From M0108 sp963841065 (lineage in GTDB: Bacteria > Pseudomonadota > Gammaproteobacteria > Chromatiales > Chromatiaceae), in the NCBI GenBank assembly GCA_963841065.1, contig CAWJBI010000031.1:186001-250000 (forward strand): a stretch of 64,000 nt of DNA, read 5' to 3'. A program made the position numbers and the translations under genes. This document shows positions 9,635-19,099 of the stretch, one piece after another. Below the pieces are notes generated by a model. The model saw only the letters and a program-made list of their open reading frames with translations. It was not told the origin of the DNA and did no database searches. Every line of letters begins with the position of its first letter. Within the stretch, counting starts at the first letter, position 1.

Positions 9635-9814
9635 TCATTCCTCGGTCTCGACGATCACGCCGCTGCCATCCCGCCCTTCGATGATCACCAACTTGCCCAG
9701 GGTCGGGTGGCGCACGGCCCAGACATTGAAATCCTGATGGGCCTGGGCGGTGACGATCTCGCTCTCTTCGCGCATGTCTTGGAGGACCTGAGGTTCGGCA
9801 TCGAATGTGCGCAT
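9635..9814 (-). CDS. small conserved-looking hypothetical protein, 59 aa
   Basis: Acidic 59-residue protein starting MRTFDAEPQVLQDMRE, with a compact NVWAVRHPTLGKLVIIEGRDG core suggestive of a small beta-sheet domain. The ATG at 9814 is preferred over one 19 codons upstream because AGGAAAG lies just before it. It has no signal or membrane segment. It sits between glgA and the CysB-like regulator on the same strand; no family recognised. Confidence 0.5.
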   Translation of the reverse strand: MRTFDAEPQVLQDMREESEIVTAQAHQDFNVWAVRHPTLGKLVIIEGRDGSGVIVETEE

Positions 9815-9927
9815 CTGGTCTTTCCTAATTGAGTGGTGGGTCATTGGGAGGGGCTTAGGGGCACTCCTCATCCATAGTTTAACGGGAAGCGGCTAAGGAT
9901 TCTCGAAATCCTCGCCGATCTTACCCC

Positions 9928-10860
9928 TCATTCCCCCCGTTGCCGCTCCCGAACCAGGGTGGCGGCCTCCTGCTGGAACAGTTCCATAAAGGCCCGCTGA
10001 AAGGTCCGCGGGTACTTGGACCGTGCCTGGGCCATGCGGGTCACCTCCCAAGGGAAGAGATGGCTGAGGTCCCGGCGGCCCAAATCGGTGTCGAGGTGGG
10101 GGTCATAGGCCAGGTCGGCAATGATGCCAATGCCAAAGCCCTCGCGGACATAGGTCTTGATGACGTCCGCATCGGCGGCGCTCACCGTCACCCTGGGCCT
10201 CAGGCCCTCGCGAGCGAAGGCGTCGCTGAAGTGTCCGCGCCCAGTGAAACCAAAGACATAGGTGACCAGGGGCTGGTCGCCGAGTAGTTCCAGGCTGATG
10301 GGCCGCGCCGCCAGCAGGGGATGATCCCGGGGCGCGATCAGGCAGCGATTCCAACGGTAGCAGGGCGAGGAAATCAGGTCCGGGTGATTGCCAATGGCCT
10401 CGGTGCAGATCGCCAGGTCCACGGCATCACGCAGCACCATTGCCACCAACTGGCTCGGCGTACCCTGGTGAAGTTGAATTTCCACCTCGGGGAAGGGCTC
10501 GCGAAAGCGGCGAATCAGGGGGGGCAGCACATAGCGCGCCTGGGCGTGGGTGGTGCCAATCCGCAGGACACCCCGGCTATCCTCCACCTGGTCCTGGCTG
10601 ATGGCGAGGATATTCGCCGCTCCCGCCAGGGTCGCGCGGGCATGCCGCAGGACCTCGTCCCCGGCGGGGGTCAGGCCCAGCAGCCGCTTGCCATGACGCT
10701 GAATCAGGGGGACGCCCAGTTCCTCCTCCAGGTGTTTGAGGTGTTGGGAGACCGCTGGCTGCACCAGGCTCAAGCGGTCCGCGGCGCGGCTGACGTTGAA
10801 ATCGGCCTCCACCAAGGCGATCAGGGAGCGGAGTTGGCGCAGTTCCATATCATGATTCAT
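9928..10860 (-). CDS. LysR-family regulator of the CysB/Cbl type
   Basis: Transcription factor of about 310 residues. It has an N-terminal winged HTH (RQLRSLIALVEADFNVSRAADRLSLVQPAVSQHLKHLEEELG) and a C-terminal sensor domain with the CysB signatures TTHAQARYVLPPLI, a PCYRWNRCLI-like segment, TYVFGFTGRGHF and DADVIKTYVREGFGIGI. CysB relatives sense sulfur-assimilation intermediates (O-/N-acetylserine, adenylylsulfate), so a sulfur-related signal is likely. It is transcribed divergently from a DsrC/RspA-like gene 113 bases away, the usual arrangement for a LysR regulator and its target. The start could be the ATG at 10860 or at 10848; neither has a clear ribosome site. Confidence 0.85.
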   Translation of the reverse strand: MNHDMELRQLRSLIALVEADFNVSRAADRLSLVQPAVSQHLKHLEEELGVPLIQRHGKRLLGLTPAGDEVLRHARATLAGAANILAISQDQVEDSRGVLRIGTTHAQARYVLPPLIRRFREPFPEVEIQLHQGTPSQLVAMVLRDAVDLAICTEAIGNHPDLISSPCYRWNRCLIAPRDHPLLAARPISLELLGDQPLVTYVFGFTGRGHFSDAFAREGLRPRVTVSAADADVIKTYVREGFGIGIIADLAYDPHLDTDLGRRDLSHLFPWEVTRMAQARSKYPRTFQRAFMELFQQEAATLVRERQRGE

Positions 10861-10894
10861 GATAAAAAATTGAAATTCATTATTTCACATTATC
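10861..10894. promoter_or_regulatory. candidate LysR operator between the CysB-like and DsrC-like genes
   Basis: AT-rich nested inverted repeat: the core TGAAAT-TCATT-ATTTCA (10871-10887) is perfect, flanked outside by GATAA (10861-10865) and TTATC (10890-10894). It stands out in GC-rich DNA and lies immediately upstream of the regulator start, as expected for LysR autoregulation and divergent control. Confidence 0.5.
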
Positions 10895-10973
10895 AAAAGC
10901 CCGAACCATACTTCCTTGCACAAGCCGCTAACGCGGCAAACACCTCAACGCGATAACCCGGGAGTTGATCGTC

Positions 10974-11321
10974 ATGCCCAACCTTCACAGCCAAATCCTT
11001 GCCACCCAGCCCCACCTTGCCCACCAGCTTTTCGATGAGGATGGTTTTCTGATCGACCCCTCCCTGTGGAGTGAACAGCTTGCCCGGACCCTGGCCGAGG
11101 AAGAGGGGCTGGAGCAACTCACCGCAGAGCATTGGCGGGTCATCGGCTTTATCCGCGATAAATTCCTGCGACTAGGTGCCCCGTCCAATCTGCGCCAGGT
11201 CTGCCGTGGCACCGAACTGTCCCGGTCGCAAATCAAGAGTTTGTTCGGCGGTTGCCTGGTTATCTGGCGCATTGCCGGCCTGCCAAATCCGGGCGAGGAG
11301 GCCAAAAGTTACTTGAATTGA
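10974..11321 (+). CDS. DsrC/TusE-superfamily protein lacking both redox cysteines (RspA-like)
   Basis: Protein of 115 residues with the DsrC/TusE fold (FDEDGFLIDPSLWSEQLA at the start, EHWRVIGFIRDKF in the middle, WRIAGLPNPG near the end). DsrC carries a sulfur-relay cysteine next to last and a second one 11 residues earlier; here the earlier position is W98 and the tail is GLPNPGEEAKSYLN without cysteine. That is the pattern of the 'RspA' (regulatory sulfur-related protein) group rather than DsrC or TusE, so it cannot relay sulfur and is presumed regulatory or a binding partner. The ATG at 10974 is chosen over the TTG at 10965 because GGGAG is 9 bases upstream. It is divergent from the CysB-like regulator. 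Confidence 0.8.
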   Translation: MPNLHSQILATQPHLAHQLFDEDGFLIDPSLWSEQLARTLAEEEGLEQLTAEHWRVIGFIRDKFLRLGAPSNLRQVCRGTELSRSQIKSLFGGCLVIWRIAGLPNPGEEAKSYLN

Positions 11322-11502
11322 GGGACGAAAGGCGCGGCCGCCAATTCCGGGCCCCGGAGCGGCAAAGTAATCGCCCGCTCGGCTAGTAACATCATTGTCA
11401 TCTGGGCTAAACTCCGCTCGGTCACGGCCACCATCCCCTGGCTTGGCGCCAGGCGGAGGCGGTGGCGATCAAAAACCATCACAATGAGGAGCCCACATCA
11501 CC

Positions 11503-12578
11503 ATGAAACGCACTTCCATCCTGTTAGGCCTGCTGTGTCTGGGTCTCGCCTTCGTGGTCCAGGCCGAGGAACCCATCGTCATCAAATTCAGCCACGTCGT
11601 GGCGGCGGATACCCCCAAGGGCAAGGCGGCGGAACATTTCGCCAAGCTCGCCAGCGAAAAGACTCAGGGCAAGGTCAAGGTCGAGGTCTATGCCAACAGC
11701 ACCCTCTACAAGGACAAGGAGGAGATGGAGGCCCTGCAACTCGGCTCGGTGCAGATGCTGGCCCCCTCCCTGGCCAAGTTTGGCCCCCTGGGGGTCAAGG
11801 AGTTCGAGGTCTTCGACCTGCCCTATATCTTCGATGGCTACAAACAGCTCCATACCGTCACTCGAGGGCCCGGTGGGCAAGGACCTGCTGGCCAAGCTGA
11901 GCCGACAAGGGTATTCTGGGCCTGGCCTACTGGGATAATGGCTTCAAGGTCATGAGCGCCAACAAGGCCCTGCGTGAGGTCAAGGACTTCCGCGGCCAGA
12001 AGATGCGCATCCAGTCCTCCAAGGTCCTCGAGGCCCAGATGAAGGCCCTGGGGGCCAGCCCGCAGGTCATGGCCTTCTCCGAGGTCTATCAGGCCCTGCA
12101 GACCGGCGTCGTGGATGGCACCGAGAACCCGCCGTCCAACCTCTACACCCAGAAGATGTATGAGGTGCAGAAGTATGTGACCAAGTCCGACCACGGCTAT
12201 CTGGGCTATGCGGTCATCGTCAACAAGGCCTTCTGGGAAGGGCTGCCGGCGGACATCCGCAAGTCCCTCGAAGAGGCCATGGCCGAATCGACCGAGTACG
12301 CCAATGAGATCGCCAAGCAGGAGAACGAGGACTCCCTGGCCAAGGTCAAGGAGAGCGGCAAGAGCGAGATCATCGAGCTGACCCCCGAGCAGAAGGCGAG
12401 CTGGAAAAAGACCCTGGCCAAGGTCCACAAGGAAATGGCGGAGCGCGTCGGCGCGGACCTGATCCAGTCCATCTACAAGGCCACCGGCAACGACATGAGC
12501 AAGCTCTTGAACCGGCACCGGGCTCGGGGCGCGGGTTCCTGCGCCTCCGGCCAGGCGCCTGCCCGAGCGTCACGCTAA
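11503..12578 (+). CDS. dctP: TRAP transporter substrate-binding protein, DctP family (two frameshifts)
   Basis: Periplasmic solute-binding subunit for C4-dicarboxylates or a similar organic acid. The signal peptide is MKRTSILLGLLCLGLAFVVQA; then IVIKFSHVVAADTPKGKAAEHFAKL, the family opening. The frame shifts at about 11863 (ACTCGAG where ACT-GAG fits) and about 11909 (CAAGGGTATT where CAAGGTATT fits); both are +1 insertions and the protein LAYWDNGFKVMSANKALREVKDFRG continues cleanly. The ligand-contacting segment QTGVVDGTENPPSN is intact. It is first in a dctP-dctQ-dctM operon. Confidence 0.85.
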
Positions 12579-12638
12579 ACTGCCGCTCATCGCCTGACAC
12601 AGGGTCGGGGCCCGATCCCGGCCCACCGGAGATTCGCC

Positions 12639-13244
12639 GTGTTAAAAATCCTCGACCACCTGGAGGAATGGCTGATCGCCTTCCTCATCGGGGCAGCCAC
12701 CCTGATCATCTTCGTCGCCGTCGTCCATCGCTACACCCTCGATATGGCGGCGGACTGGGGCTGGGATGCCCTCTACGACTGCCCTCTTTCGCCATCAACC
12801 TGGGTTGGGCCCAGGAACTCACCATCTATCATGTTCGTCTGGATGGCCAAGTTCGGCGCCGCCTATGGCGTGCGTACTGGTATCCACGTCGGCGTCGATG
12901 TCCTCATCAATCAACCTCAATGAGAAGCGGCTGAGGTCCAAGTTCGTCCTCTTCGGGCTCTTCGCCGGGGCCCTCTTTACCGGCATCGTCGGCACCTTCG
13001 GCGTCACCTTCGTCTGGCACCTGTCCCATACCGCCCAGACCACCCCGGACCTGGAAATGCCGATCTGGATCGTCTATCTCGGCCATTCCCCTGGGTTCCT
13101 ACCTCATGTGCTTCCGCTTCCTGCAGGTCGCCTGGTCCTTCTATCACGACCGGTGAACTGCCCCAGCACGAGCACGCCCACGTCGAGGGTCTTGAAGAGG
13201 AGGTCGAGCCGGCCCAAACCCTGGGGCGCGAGGAACGAGTCTGA
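12639..13244 (+). CDS. dctQ: TRAP transporter small permease, DctQ family (multiple frameshifts)
   Basis: Four-helix small membrane subunit. MLKILDHLEEWLIAFLIGAATLIIFVAVVHRY is the first helix; further on FVWMAKFGAAYGVRTGIHVGVDVLIN and LFGLFAGALFTGIVGTFGVTFVW are well conserved. At least six single-base insertions are needed to read through: near 12780, 12790, 12830, 12915, 13081 and 13150. With them removed the protein runs without stops to TGA at 13242-13244. It lies between dctP and dctM. Confidence 0.75.
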
Positions 13245-13358
13245 TGTCGGCGAGGCGGTGACAACCTGCACCGAGGAGCGCGAGCATATCCACGGAGCCC
13301 GACCGCTCGAGGACGGCACTCCCGGGCCACAAGGCCGGCGAGCAAGGAGAGAGCGTCC

Positions 13359-14653
13359 ATGAACGGTCTCATCATCTTCGGCTTGCTGGTGGCCCTGATG
13401 CTCACCGGCATGCCGGTGTCCATCGCCCTCGGCCTGACGGTGCTCACCTTCCTCTTCTGCCTTGACCGAGGTGCCCATCGAGTCGGTGGCCCTCAAGCTC
13501 TTCACCGGCATCGAGAAGTTCGAGATCATGGCGATCCCCTTCTTCATCCTCGCCGGCAACTTCCTGACCCATGGCGGGGTGGCGCGGCGCATGATCAATT
13601 TCGCCACCAGCATGGTCGGTCACTACCATGGTGGGCTCTGGGTCTGGCGGCGGTCATGGCCTGCGCCCTGTTCGCCGCCGTCTCCGGGTCCTCGCCCGGC
13701 GACCGTGGTGGCCATCGGCTCCATCCTGTTGCCGGCCATGGTCAAGCAGGGCTTCCCGACACGCTTTGGCGTCGGCGTCATCGCCACCGCCGGCGGCCTG
13801 GGCATTCTGATACCGCCCTCCATCGTCATGGTGATGTACGCGGTCTCCACCAATACCTCGGTGGGTGCCCTCTTCATGGCCGGCATCATTCCCGGGACTG
13901 GTGCTGGCCTGCATGCTGGGCTTCACCACCTGGTACATCGCCGGCGCAATGATTATCCGCGCCTGACGCGGGCCAACTGGCGCGAGCGTGGCTCAAGGCC
14001 TTCCGCAAGGTCGGTCTGGGGCCTGTTGCTGATCGTGGTCGTCATGGGCGGCATCTATTCCGGCATGTTCACCCCCACCGAGGCGGCGGCGGTGAGCGCG
14101 GTCTACGCCTTCTGCGTCGCCGTCTTCGTCTACAAGGACATGACGCTCAAGCGGTGTGCCGAAGGTCCTGCTGGACTCGGCCAACATGTCGGCCATGCTG
14201 CTCTACATCATCACCAACGCGGTGCTCTTCTCCTTCCTCCTGACCTACGAGAACATCCCCCAGGCCCTGGCCCAGTGGATGGTGGAGCACGGGGCTGGGG
14301 CCGATCGGCTTCCTGCTGGTGGTGCAATCTTATGCTGCTGCTGGCTGGCAACATCATGGAGCCTTCCTCCATCATTCTGATCACGGCCCCCATCCTGTTC
14401 CCCGTGGCCATGGCCCTGGGGATTGATCCGATCCATTTCGGGGTCATCATCGTGGTCAACATGGAAGATCGGCATGATCACGCCGCCGGTGGGCCTCAAT
14501 CTCTATGTGGCGAGCGGCATCTCCAGGATGGGCATGACGGAGACCACCATCGCCTGCTTCCCCTGGCTGCTGACCATGCTGCTCTTCCTCCTGATCATCA
14601 CCTACTGGCCGCCACTGTCCCTCTGGCTGCCCAGGACCCTCGGGATGATGTAG
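13359..14653 (+). CDS. dctM: TRAP transporter large permease, DctM family (multiple frameshifts)
   Basis: Large membrane subunit that carries the substrate with sodium. Recognisable blocks in order: MNGLIIFGLLVALMLTGMPVSIALG, PFFILAGNFLTHGGVARRMINFA, FPTRFGVGVIATAGGLGILIPPSI, GMFTPTEAAAVSAVYA, LAGNIMEPSSIILITAPILFPVA and ITPPVGLNLYVASGI. They are spread over three frames by about ten indels (for example near 13463, 13635, 13705, 13899, 13944, 13987, 14155, 14294, 14325 and 14465), mostly +1. The ATG at 13359 has AAGGAG upstream. It ends at TAG 14653 and is followed by a strong terminator. Confidence 0.8.
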
Positions 14654-14675
14654 GGGGCCCATCCAGGCTAACCGC

Positions 14676-14717
14676 GACCGCTGGCATGGGCGCCCAGACC
14701 CACGCCAGCGGTCTTTT
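14676..14717 (+). terminator. rho-independent terminator after dctM
   Basis: Perfect 10-bp stem GACCGCTGGC / GCCAGCGGTC followed by TTTT, 23 bases after the dctM stop. The T-run is on the + strand side, so it ends the TRAP operon and lies at the 3' edge of the convergent CNNM/CorC gene. Confidence 0.85.
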
Positions 14718-14721
14718 CTCT

Positions 14722-16042
14722 CTAGGGGTGTTCCGATCCCTTGTCCTGATCCTCGTCCTCTGGCAAATGGGTCGCGAGGACCTTGTCGATGGTCCGGCCA
14801 TCCATGTCCACGATCTCCAGCCGCCAACCTTCCCAGTCCACCACGTCAGCCACCGCGGGCAGGCGTCCCGTGAGTAGCATCATCATGCCGCTCAGGGTGT
14901 TATAGCGGCCATGTTCCTCTTCCGGGACGGCCTCGAGGCCGAGGCGATCCTTGAGCTCGGGCACTGGGATATGGCCGTCCAGCAACCAACCGCCATCCTC
15001 CCGTTGCACCGCCCAGGAGGTCTCGGGATCCGTGGGGCTCATCTCCCCCGTGATCGCCTCGATCAGGTCCTGAAGGGTGACGATACCCAGAACTTCGCCA
15101 TACTCGTCCACCACGAAGGCCATGTGCACCTTGGACTGACGGAAGTTATCGAGGAGATCCATGCCGCTGCTGGTCTCGGGTACGTAGAGGGGTTCCTGGA
15201 GCGACTGGTCGGCCAATTCCCGCGGCGTGGCCGCGCAGGGCGTTGCAGAGCCATTTGCTGGCATCCACGACCCCAACCACCTCGTTCAAGTCGCCATGCA
15301 CCACGGGGAAGCGGGCATGGTCCGAGGACTCGACCCGGGCTAGGTTGCCCTCGAAAGAGGCCTCCAGATCGAGCACGATCACATCCCCGCGGGGCACCAT
15401 CAGGGAGCCGATGGGGCGATCGTCCAGGCGAAAAACATTGCGGACCATGGTGTGCTCATGTGATTCGATAACACCAGCGGTCGTGCCCTCGGCCAGCATG
15501 GCGTGAATTTCCTCTTCGGTTACTGGGCTTGTGGTGTTCTCCTTGACACCCAGTAAGCGCAGCGAACCGCGGGTGGATAAGGACAACAGCAGCACGAAGG
15601 GTTTGGTAGCCATGGCCAGCCATTCGATGGGTCGGGCAACCAGCCGCGCCAGGGTCTCGGGGTGGGATTGGCCGATACGCTTAGGCACCAGTTCACCCAC
15701 GACGATGGTGAAATAGGTGATGACCACCACGACTAGACCCGTGGCGGTAATGAGGCTGTAGTCCTCGGCCATGCCCAGGGACATCAGCCAGCCCGCCATG
15801 GGGTCCGCCAGCGCGGCCTCGCCCACGATGCCGCTCAGCACGCCGATTGCCGTTATGCCAATCTGGATGGTGGACAGAAATCGGGTCGGGTCTTCACCCA
15901 GCTTGACCGCGGCGGCGGCCGCCTTGTCGCCCCGATCGATGAATTTCTGTAACCGCGCCCGGCGGGCGGTGACCAGCGCAATTTCGGACATGGCCAAGAG
16001 GCCATTAATCAGGATGAGAGCAAGTAGTAAGGCAATTTCCAT
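14722..16042 (-). CDS. CNNM/CorC-family membrane protein with CBS pair (one frameshift)
   Basis: HlyC/CorC ('hemolysin') family protein, thought to act in divalent cation (Mg2+/Co2+) homeostasis. In order: a CNNM/DUF21 membrane domain (MEIALLLALILINGLLAMSEIALVTARRARLQ to about residue 180), two CBS motifs (RLDDRPIGSLMVPR; HMAFVVDEYGEVLGIVTLQDLIEAITGE) and a C-terminal CorC_HlyC domain (GRLPAVADVVDWEGWRLEIVDMDGR). The ATG at 16042 is chosen because the conserved protein begins there. A single extra base near 15233 (CAC-G-CCGCGG) splits the gene between the CBS motifs. Convergent with the TRAP operon. Confidence 0.85.
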
Positions 16043-16309
16043 GGTGTGGGTTTGTATAACTGGGCGGTAAGACAAGCCGTCTCTTGGGCTTGAGGCATAA
16101 AAGGCTTGCGGCATGACCGCGCTCGTCGGCTTGGTACAAGCAGCAGGCAAGGGTAATTCGTTAATGTTACTCGACCCTATCCGACTTGGCGTCGGCCGAT
16201 GTCCCCCAGGAAGGCCGTGGGCCAACACCTGGGACGATCCAGGGCCTCCTGGGGCGCGTCACGCGGATCAAGCTCCGGCTCTGGTACCCATGCCGGCGGC
16301 CTGTCTCCC

Positions 16310-16693
16310 TCATGGCACCCTGTCGATATCGGTCCGACTGAAGTCGCCACCGACATACAGCAGACGGCACCCCTGTTCCTTGGCTAGCGTATAGGCGAAG
16401 CAGTCCCCAAAATTGAGGGCGGCGGGGTTGCTGCCCTTGCCCCACGCGGCGTAGGCCAGTGCCATGCGCCGGGCCGAAGCCGCGGTCACCGGCACCACCT
16501 CGAAACCCAACTCCTCGATCAGGCGGGTCATCGCCTCGCCAACGCCGCGGCGTGCCGACACGATCAGCGCCTCCGCCACCGTGCCGGCGGAAATGAGCAG
16601 GTCTGCCTCGGTGGCGAGCGCCGTGATACAGGTATCCGCTTCGGGCTCGTTCAGCAGGATGGCCATCAGGGCTGAGGTATCGACCGCGATCAT
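16310..16693 (-). CDS. vapC: VapC-family PIN-domain ribonuclease toxin
   Basis: Protein of 127 residues. The PIN acidic residues are D5 (AVDTSALMAIL), E41 (GTVAEALIV), D97 (LNFGDCFAYTLA) and D117 (YVGGDFSRTDI), all expected for an active Mg2+-dependent RNase that cleaves tRNA or rRNA. The ATG overlaps the stop codon of an upstream antitoxin remnant, the usual vapBC coupling. Because only the last two dozen codons of the antitoxin remain, the toxin is probably silent or controlled otherwise. Confidence 0.85.
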   Translation of the reverse strand: MIAVDTSALMAILLNEPEADTCITALATEADLLISAGTVAEALIVSARRGVGEAMTRLIEELGFEVVPVTAASARRMALAYAAWGKGSNPAALNFGDCFAYTLAKEQGCRLLYVGGDFSRTDIDRVP

Positions 16694-16764
16694 CCTGGCA
16701 GTCCATCGTCATCGTAGAGGAAATCCTGGCTGCGTGCCGCGCTTGGCCCGGGCTTGGGGGACAC
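16690..16764 (-). pseudogene. remnant of VapB antitoxin C-terminus
   Basis: Open frame reading VSPKPGPSAARSQDFLYDD and then DGLPG before TGA, which overlaps the vapC ATG. FLYDDDGLP is the typical VapB tail that docks into VapC. Upstream in frame there is no DNA-binding domain or ATG; a TGA lies about 20 codons further up. The N-terminal part seems deleted. Confidence 0.5.
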
Positions 16765-16879
16765 CGAGGCCCGTAAGGACTCGTGCCGACCGAGTCAGGC
16801 GCCGCGCCTGATTTTCTTGACAGGCTCGGGGCTGCTCCCGACCATAGGCCAACCTAGGCCCATTGATCCGGAGACCCGT

Positions 16880-17536
16880 ATGGAAGCGTTCGAGTTCATC
16901 ATGGATATCTTCTTTAACCTGCGCGAGAACCTGGACCAGTGGACGATCATGCTCGGCCCCTGGCTGTATCTGCTCCTGTTCCTGGTGATCTTCGCCGAGA
17001 CGGGGCTGGTCGTGACGCCCTTTCTGCCGGGTGACTCGCTCCTGTTCGCGCTGGGGGCCCTGGCCGCGACCGGACCCCTGGATATCGGGCTGCTGTTCCT
17101 CCTGCTGACCCTGGCGGCGATCCTCGGGGATGCCGTCAACTATGCGATCGGGCGCCATTTGGGTCCGAAGGTCTTTAACCGGGAGGACTCCCGCTTCCTG
17201 AATAAGGCGCATCTGGTGCGCACCCAGCACTTTTACGAGAAATATGGCGGCAAGACGATCGTCCTGGCTCGCTTCGTCCCCATCGTCCGGACCTTCGCGC
17301 CCTTCGTGGCGGGCATCGGCAAGATGGGTTACCCGCGCTTCGCCACCTTCAACGTCGCGGGGGGCATCGCCTGGGTGGCGGTCTGTCTCTTTTCCGGCTT
17401 CTGGTTCGGCAATCTGCCCTGGGTCAACCAGCATTTCGAGTTGGTGGTGGTGGGCATCGTCCTGGTCTCGGTGATGCCCATGGTCGTCGAGTACCTGCTT
17501 GCCCAACGGCGCGCCCGTCAGGCCTTGTCCTCCTAG
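16880..17536 (+). CDS. DedA-family membrane protein
   Basis: Protein of 218 residues of the DedA/SNARE-associated family (undecaprenyl-phosphate or phospholipid flippase-like). Signatures are the re-entrant ETGLVVTPFLPGDSLLFALGALA with its acidic residue, GDAVNYAIGRHLG, and the basic FYEKYGGKTIVLARFVPIVRTFAPFVAG motif. Several membrane helices. The ATG at 16880 has GGAG upstream. It is 9 bases from the APC permease gene and probably cotranscribed. Confidence 0.9.
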   Translation: MEAFEFIMDIFFNLRENLDQWTIMLGPWLYLLLFLVIFAETGLVVTPFLPGDSLLFALGALAATGPLDIGLLFLLLTLAAILGDAVNYAIGRHLGPKVFNREDSRFLNKAHLVRTQHFYEKYGGKTIVLARFVPIVRTFAPFVAGIGKMGYPRFATFNVAGGIAWVAVCLFSGFWFGNLPWVNQHFELVVVGIVLVSVMPMVVEYLLAQRRARQALSS

Positions 17537-17545
17537 GCCCCCGCC

Positions 17546-18961
17546 ATGAAAGGTTTGTTGCGTACCAAGGCGATCAACTCCGATCACCATCTCACCGACA
17601 CCGGTCTGCGGCGCATCCTCGGGCCCCTGGACCTGACCTTGCTCGGTATCGGCGCCGTCATCGGCGCGGGTATCTTCGTCCTGACCGGGGTGGCCGCCGC
17701 CACCCAGGCCGGGCCGGCCATCATCCTCTCCTACGTGATCGCCGGCCTGGCCTGCGCCTTCGCCGGCCTGGCCTATGCGGAACTGGCCGCGGCCATTGGC
17801 GGTTGCGGCAGCGCCTACGGCTACAGTTACGCGGGTTTTGGGGAGTTGGTGGCCTGGATCATCGGCTGGGACCTGATCCTGGAGTACGCGGTCGCGGTGT
17901 CGGCGGTTGCCATCGGCTGGTCGGCCTACGCGAACAATGCCCTCCAGGCGGCGGGTCTGGCGCTGCCGCCGACCTTGCTCAAGGGGCCCCTGGAAGGCGG
18001 ACTCATCAACCTGCCGGCGGCGGCCATCGTGCTGATCCTGGGCCTCCTGCTGATGCTGGGGGTGCGCCAGAGCGTGCGCTTCAATGCCACCATGGTCCTG
18101 GTCAAGCTGCTGGCCATCGGCGTCTTTATCACCATCGCCTTCTCCCATGTCGATCCGGCCAACTGGACCCCCTTCATGCCCTTCGGCTGGAGCGGGGTGA
18201 TCGGCGGGGCGGCCCTGGTCATCTTCGCCTATCTCGGCTTCGATGCGGTATCCACCGCCGCCGAGGAGGCCCGTAACCCCCAGCGCGACCTGCCCATCGG
18301 CATCCTGGCCTCCCTGGCCTTCTGCACCCTCATCTACATCCTGACCGCCGGGCTCCTGACCGGGGTGGTCCCCTACACCACCCTCAACGTGGGCTCGCCG
18401 GTGGCGGATGTGGTGCTGCGCCTGGGGTATCCCTGGGGCGCCGGCCTGGTGGCGGCCGGGGCCATCGCCGGCCTGACGACGGTCATGCTGGCCATGTACT
18501 ACGGGCTCACCCGCGTCTTCCTCGCCATGGCCCGGGATGGCCTCTTGCCGCCCCTCTTCGCCCGGGTCAACCGGCGCACCCAGACCCCGATCCGGGTGAT
18601 CGTGGCGGCGGGGCTGGTGATGGCGGCCATCGCCGGACTCACCCCCATCGGTGACGTGGCGGAATTGGTCAACATCGGCACCCTGGCCGCCTTTTTTCTG
18701 GTCTGCATCGGCGTCATCGTGCTCCGTTACAAGCACCCGGATCTGCCCCGACCCTTCCGCACCCCTTTCTCACCCCTGGTCCCCTTGTTAGGGGCCGCCT
18801 CCTGTTTCTTCCTGATGGCGAATTTGCCCTGGGTGACCTGGCTGCGTTTTGGCATCTGGATGGCCCTCGGCCTCCTGGTGTACTTTGCCTATTCCTATCG
18901 TCACAGCACCCTGGCGACAGTCCCCACGAGGCCAGATATAGCAGGGCCCCAAAAAGGATGA
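17546..18961 (+). CDS. APC-superfamily amino acid permease (cationic amino acid transporter type)
   Basis: Protein of 471 residues with about 12 membrane helices. The N-terminal LLGIGAVIGAGIFVLTGVAAA is the APC substrate/ion-binding GxGxxxG-type segment; LIFAYLGFDAVSTAAEEARNPQRDLPIG is the conserved helix VI-VII region. Closest by appearance to the CAT/YhdG-type permeases for basic amino acids or polyamines; the substrate is not certain. It has no obvious ribosome site and is likely translationally tied to dedA just upstream. Confidence 0.85.
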   Translation: MKGLLRTKAINSDHHLTDTGLRRILGPLDLTLLGIGAVIGAGIFVLTGVAAATQAGPAIILSYVIAGLACAFAGLAYAELAAAIGGCGSAYGYSYAGFGELVAWIIGWDLILEYAVAVSAVAIGWSAYANNALQAAGLALPPTLLKGPLEGGLINLPAAAIVLILGLLLMLGVRQSVRFNATMVLVKLLAIGVFITIAFSHVDPANWTPFMPFGWSGVIGGAALVIFAYLGFDAVSTAAEEARNPQRDLPIGILASLAFCTLIYILTAGLLTGVVPYTTLNVGSPVADVVLRLGYPWGAGLVAAGAIAGLTTVMLAMYYGLTRVFLAMARDGLLPPLFARVNRRTQTPIRVIVAAGLVMAAIAGLTPIGDVAELVNIGTLAAFFLVCIGVIVLRYKHPDLPRPFRTPFSPLVPLLGAASCFFLMANLPWVTWLRFGIWMALGLLVYFAYSYRHSTLATVPTRPDIAGPQKG

Positions 18962-19099
18962 ATTGTTTCGTAGTTTGCTTTTTGGCAGGCCAAGGCCTGG
19001 GCGAGCGTACTCGGCGTTCCCGCGCTCGTAAATAGGCGTCCTCCGACGCCCGAGTTCCCGTTTCTAATCGGCTACCAGGCATGGACTGGCTTGAGTTTC

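Noticed and set aside
13900..14500. Programmed frameshifting in dctM
   Set aside because: Breaks are many, lie at unrelated sequences and need shifts in both directions; this does not fit a programmed site such as that in prfB.
16709..18736. 675-codon open frame on the minus strand across dedA and the APC permease
   Set aside because: Antisense shadow of two clear membrane-protein genes; its protein is a low-complexity run of Asp, Gly, His, Gln and Arg, as expected opposite GC-rich coding DNA.
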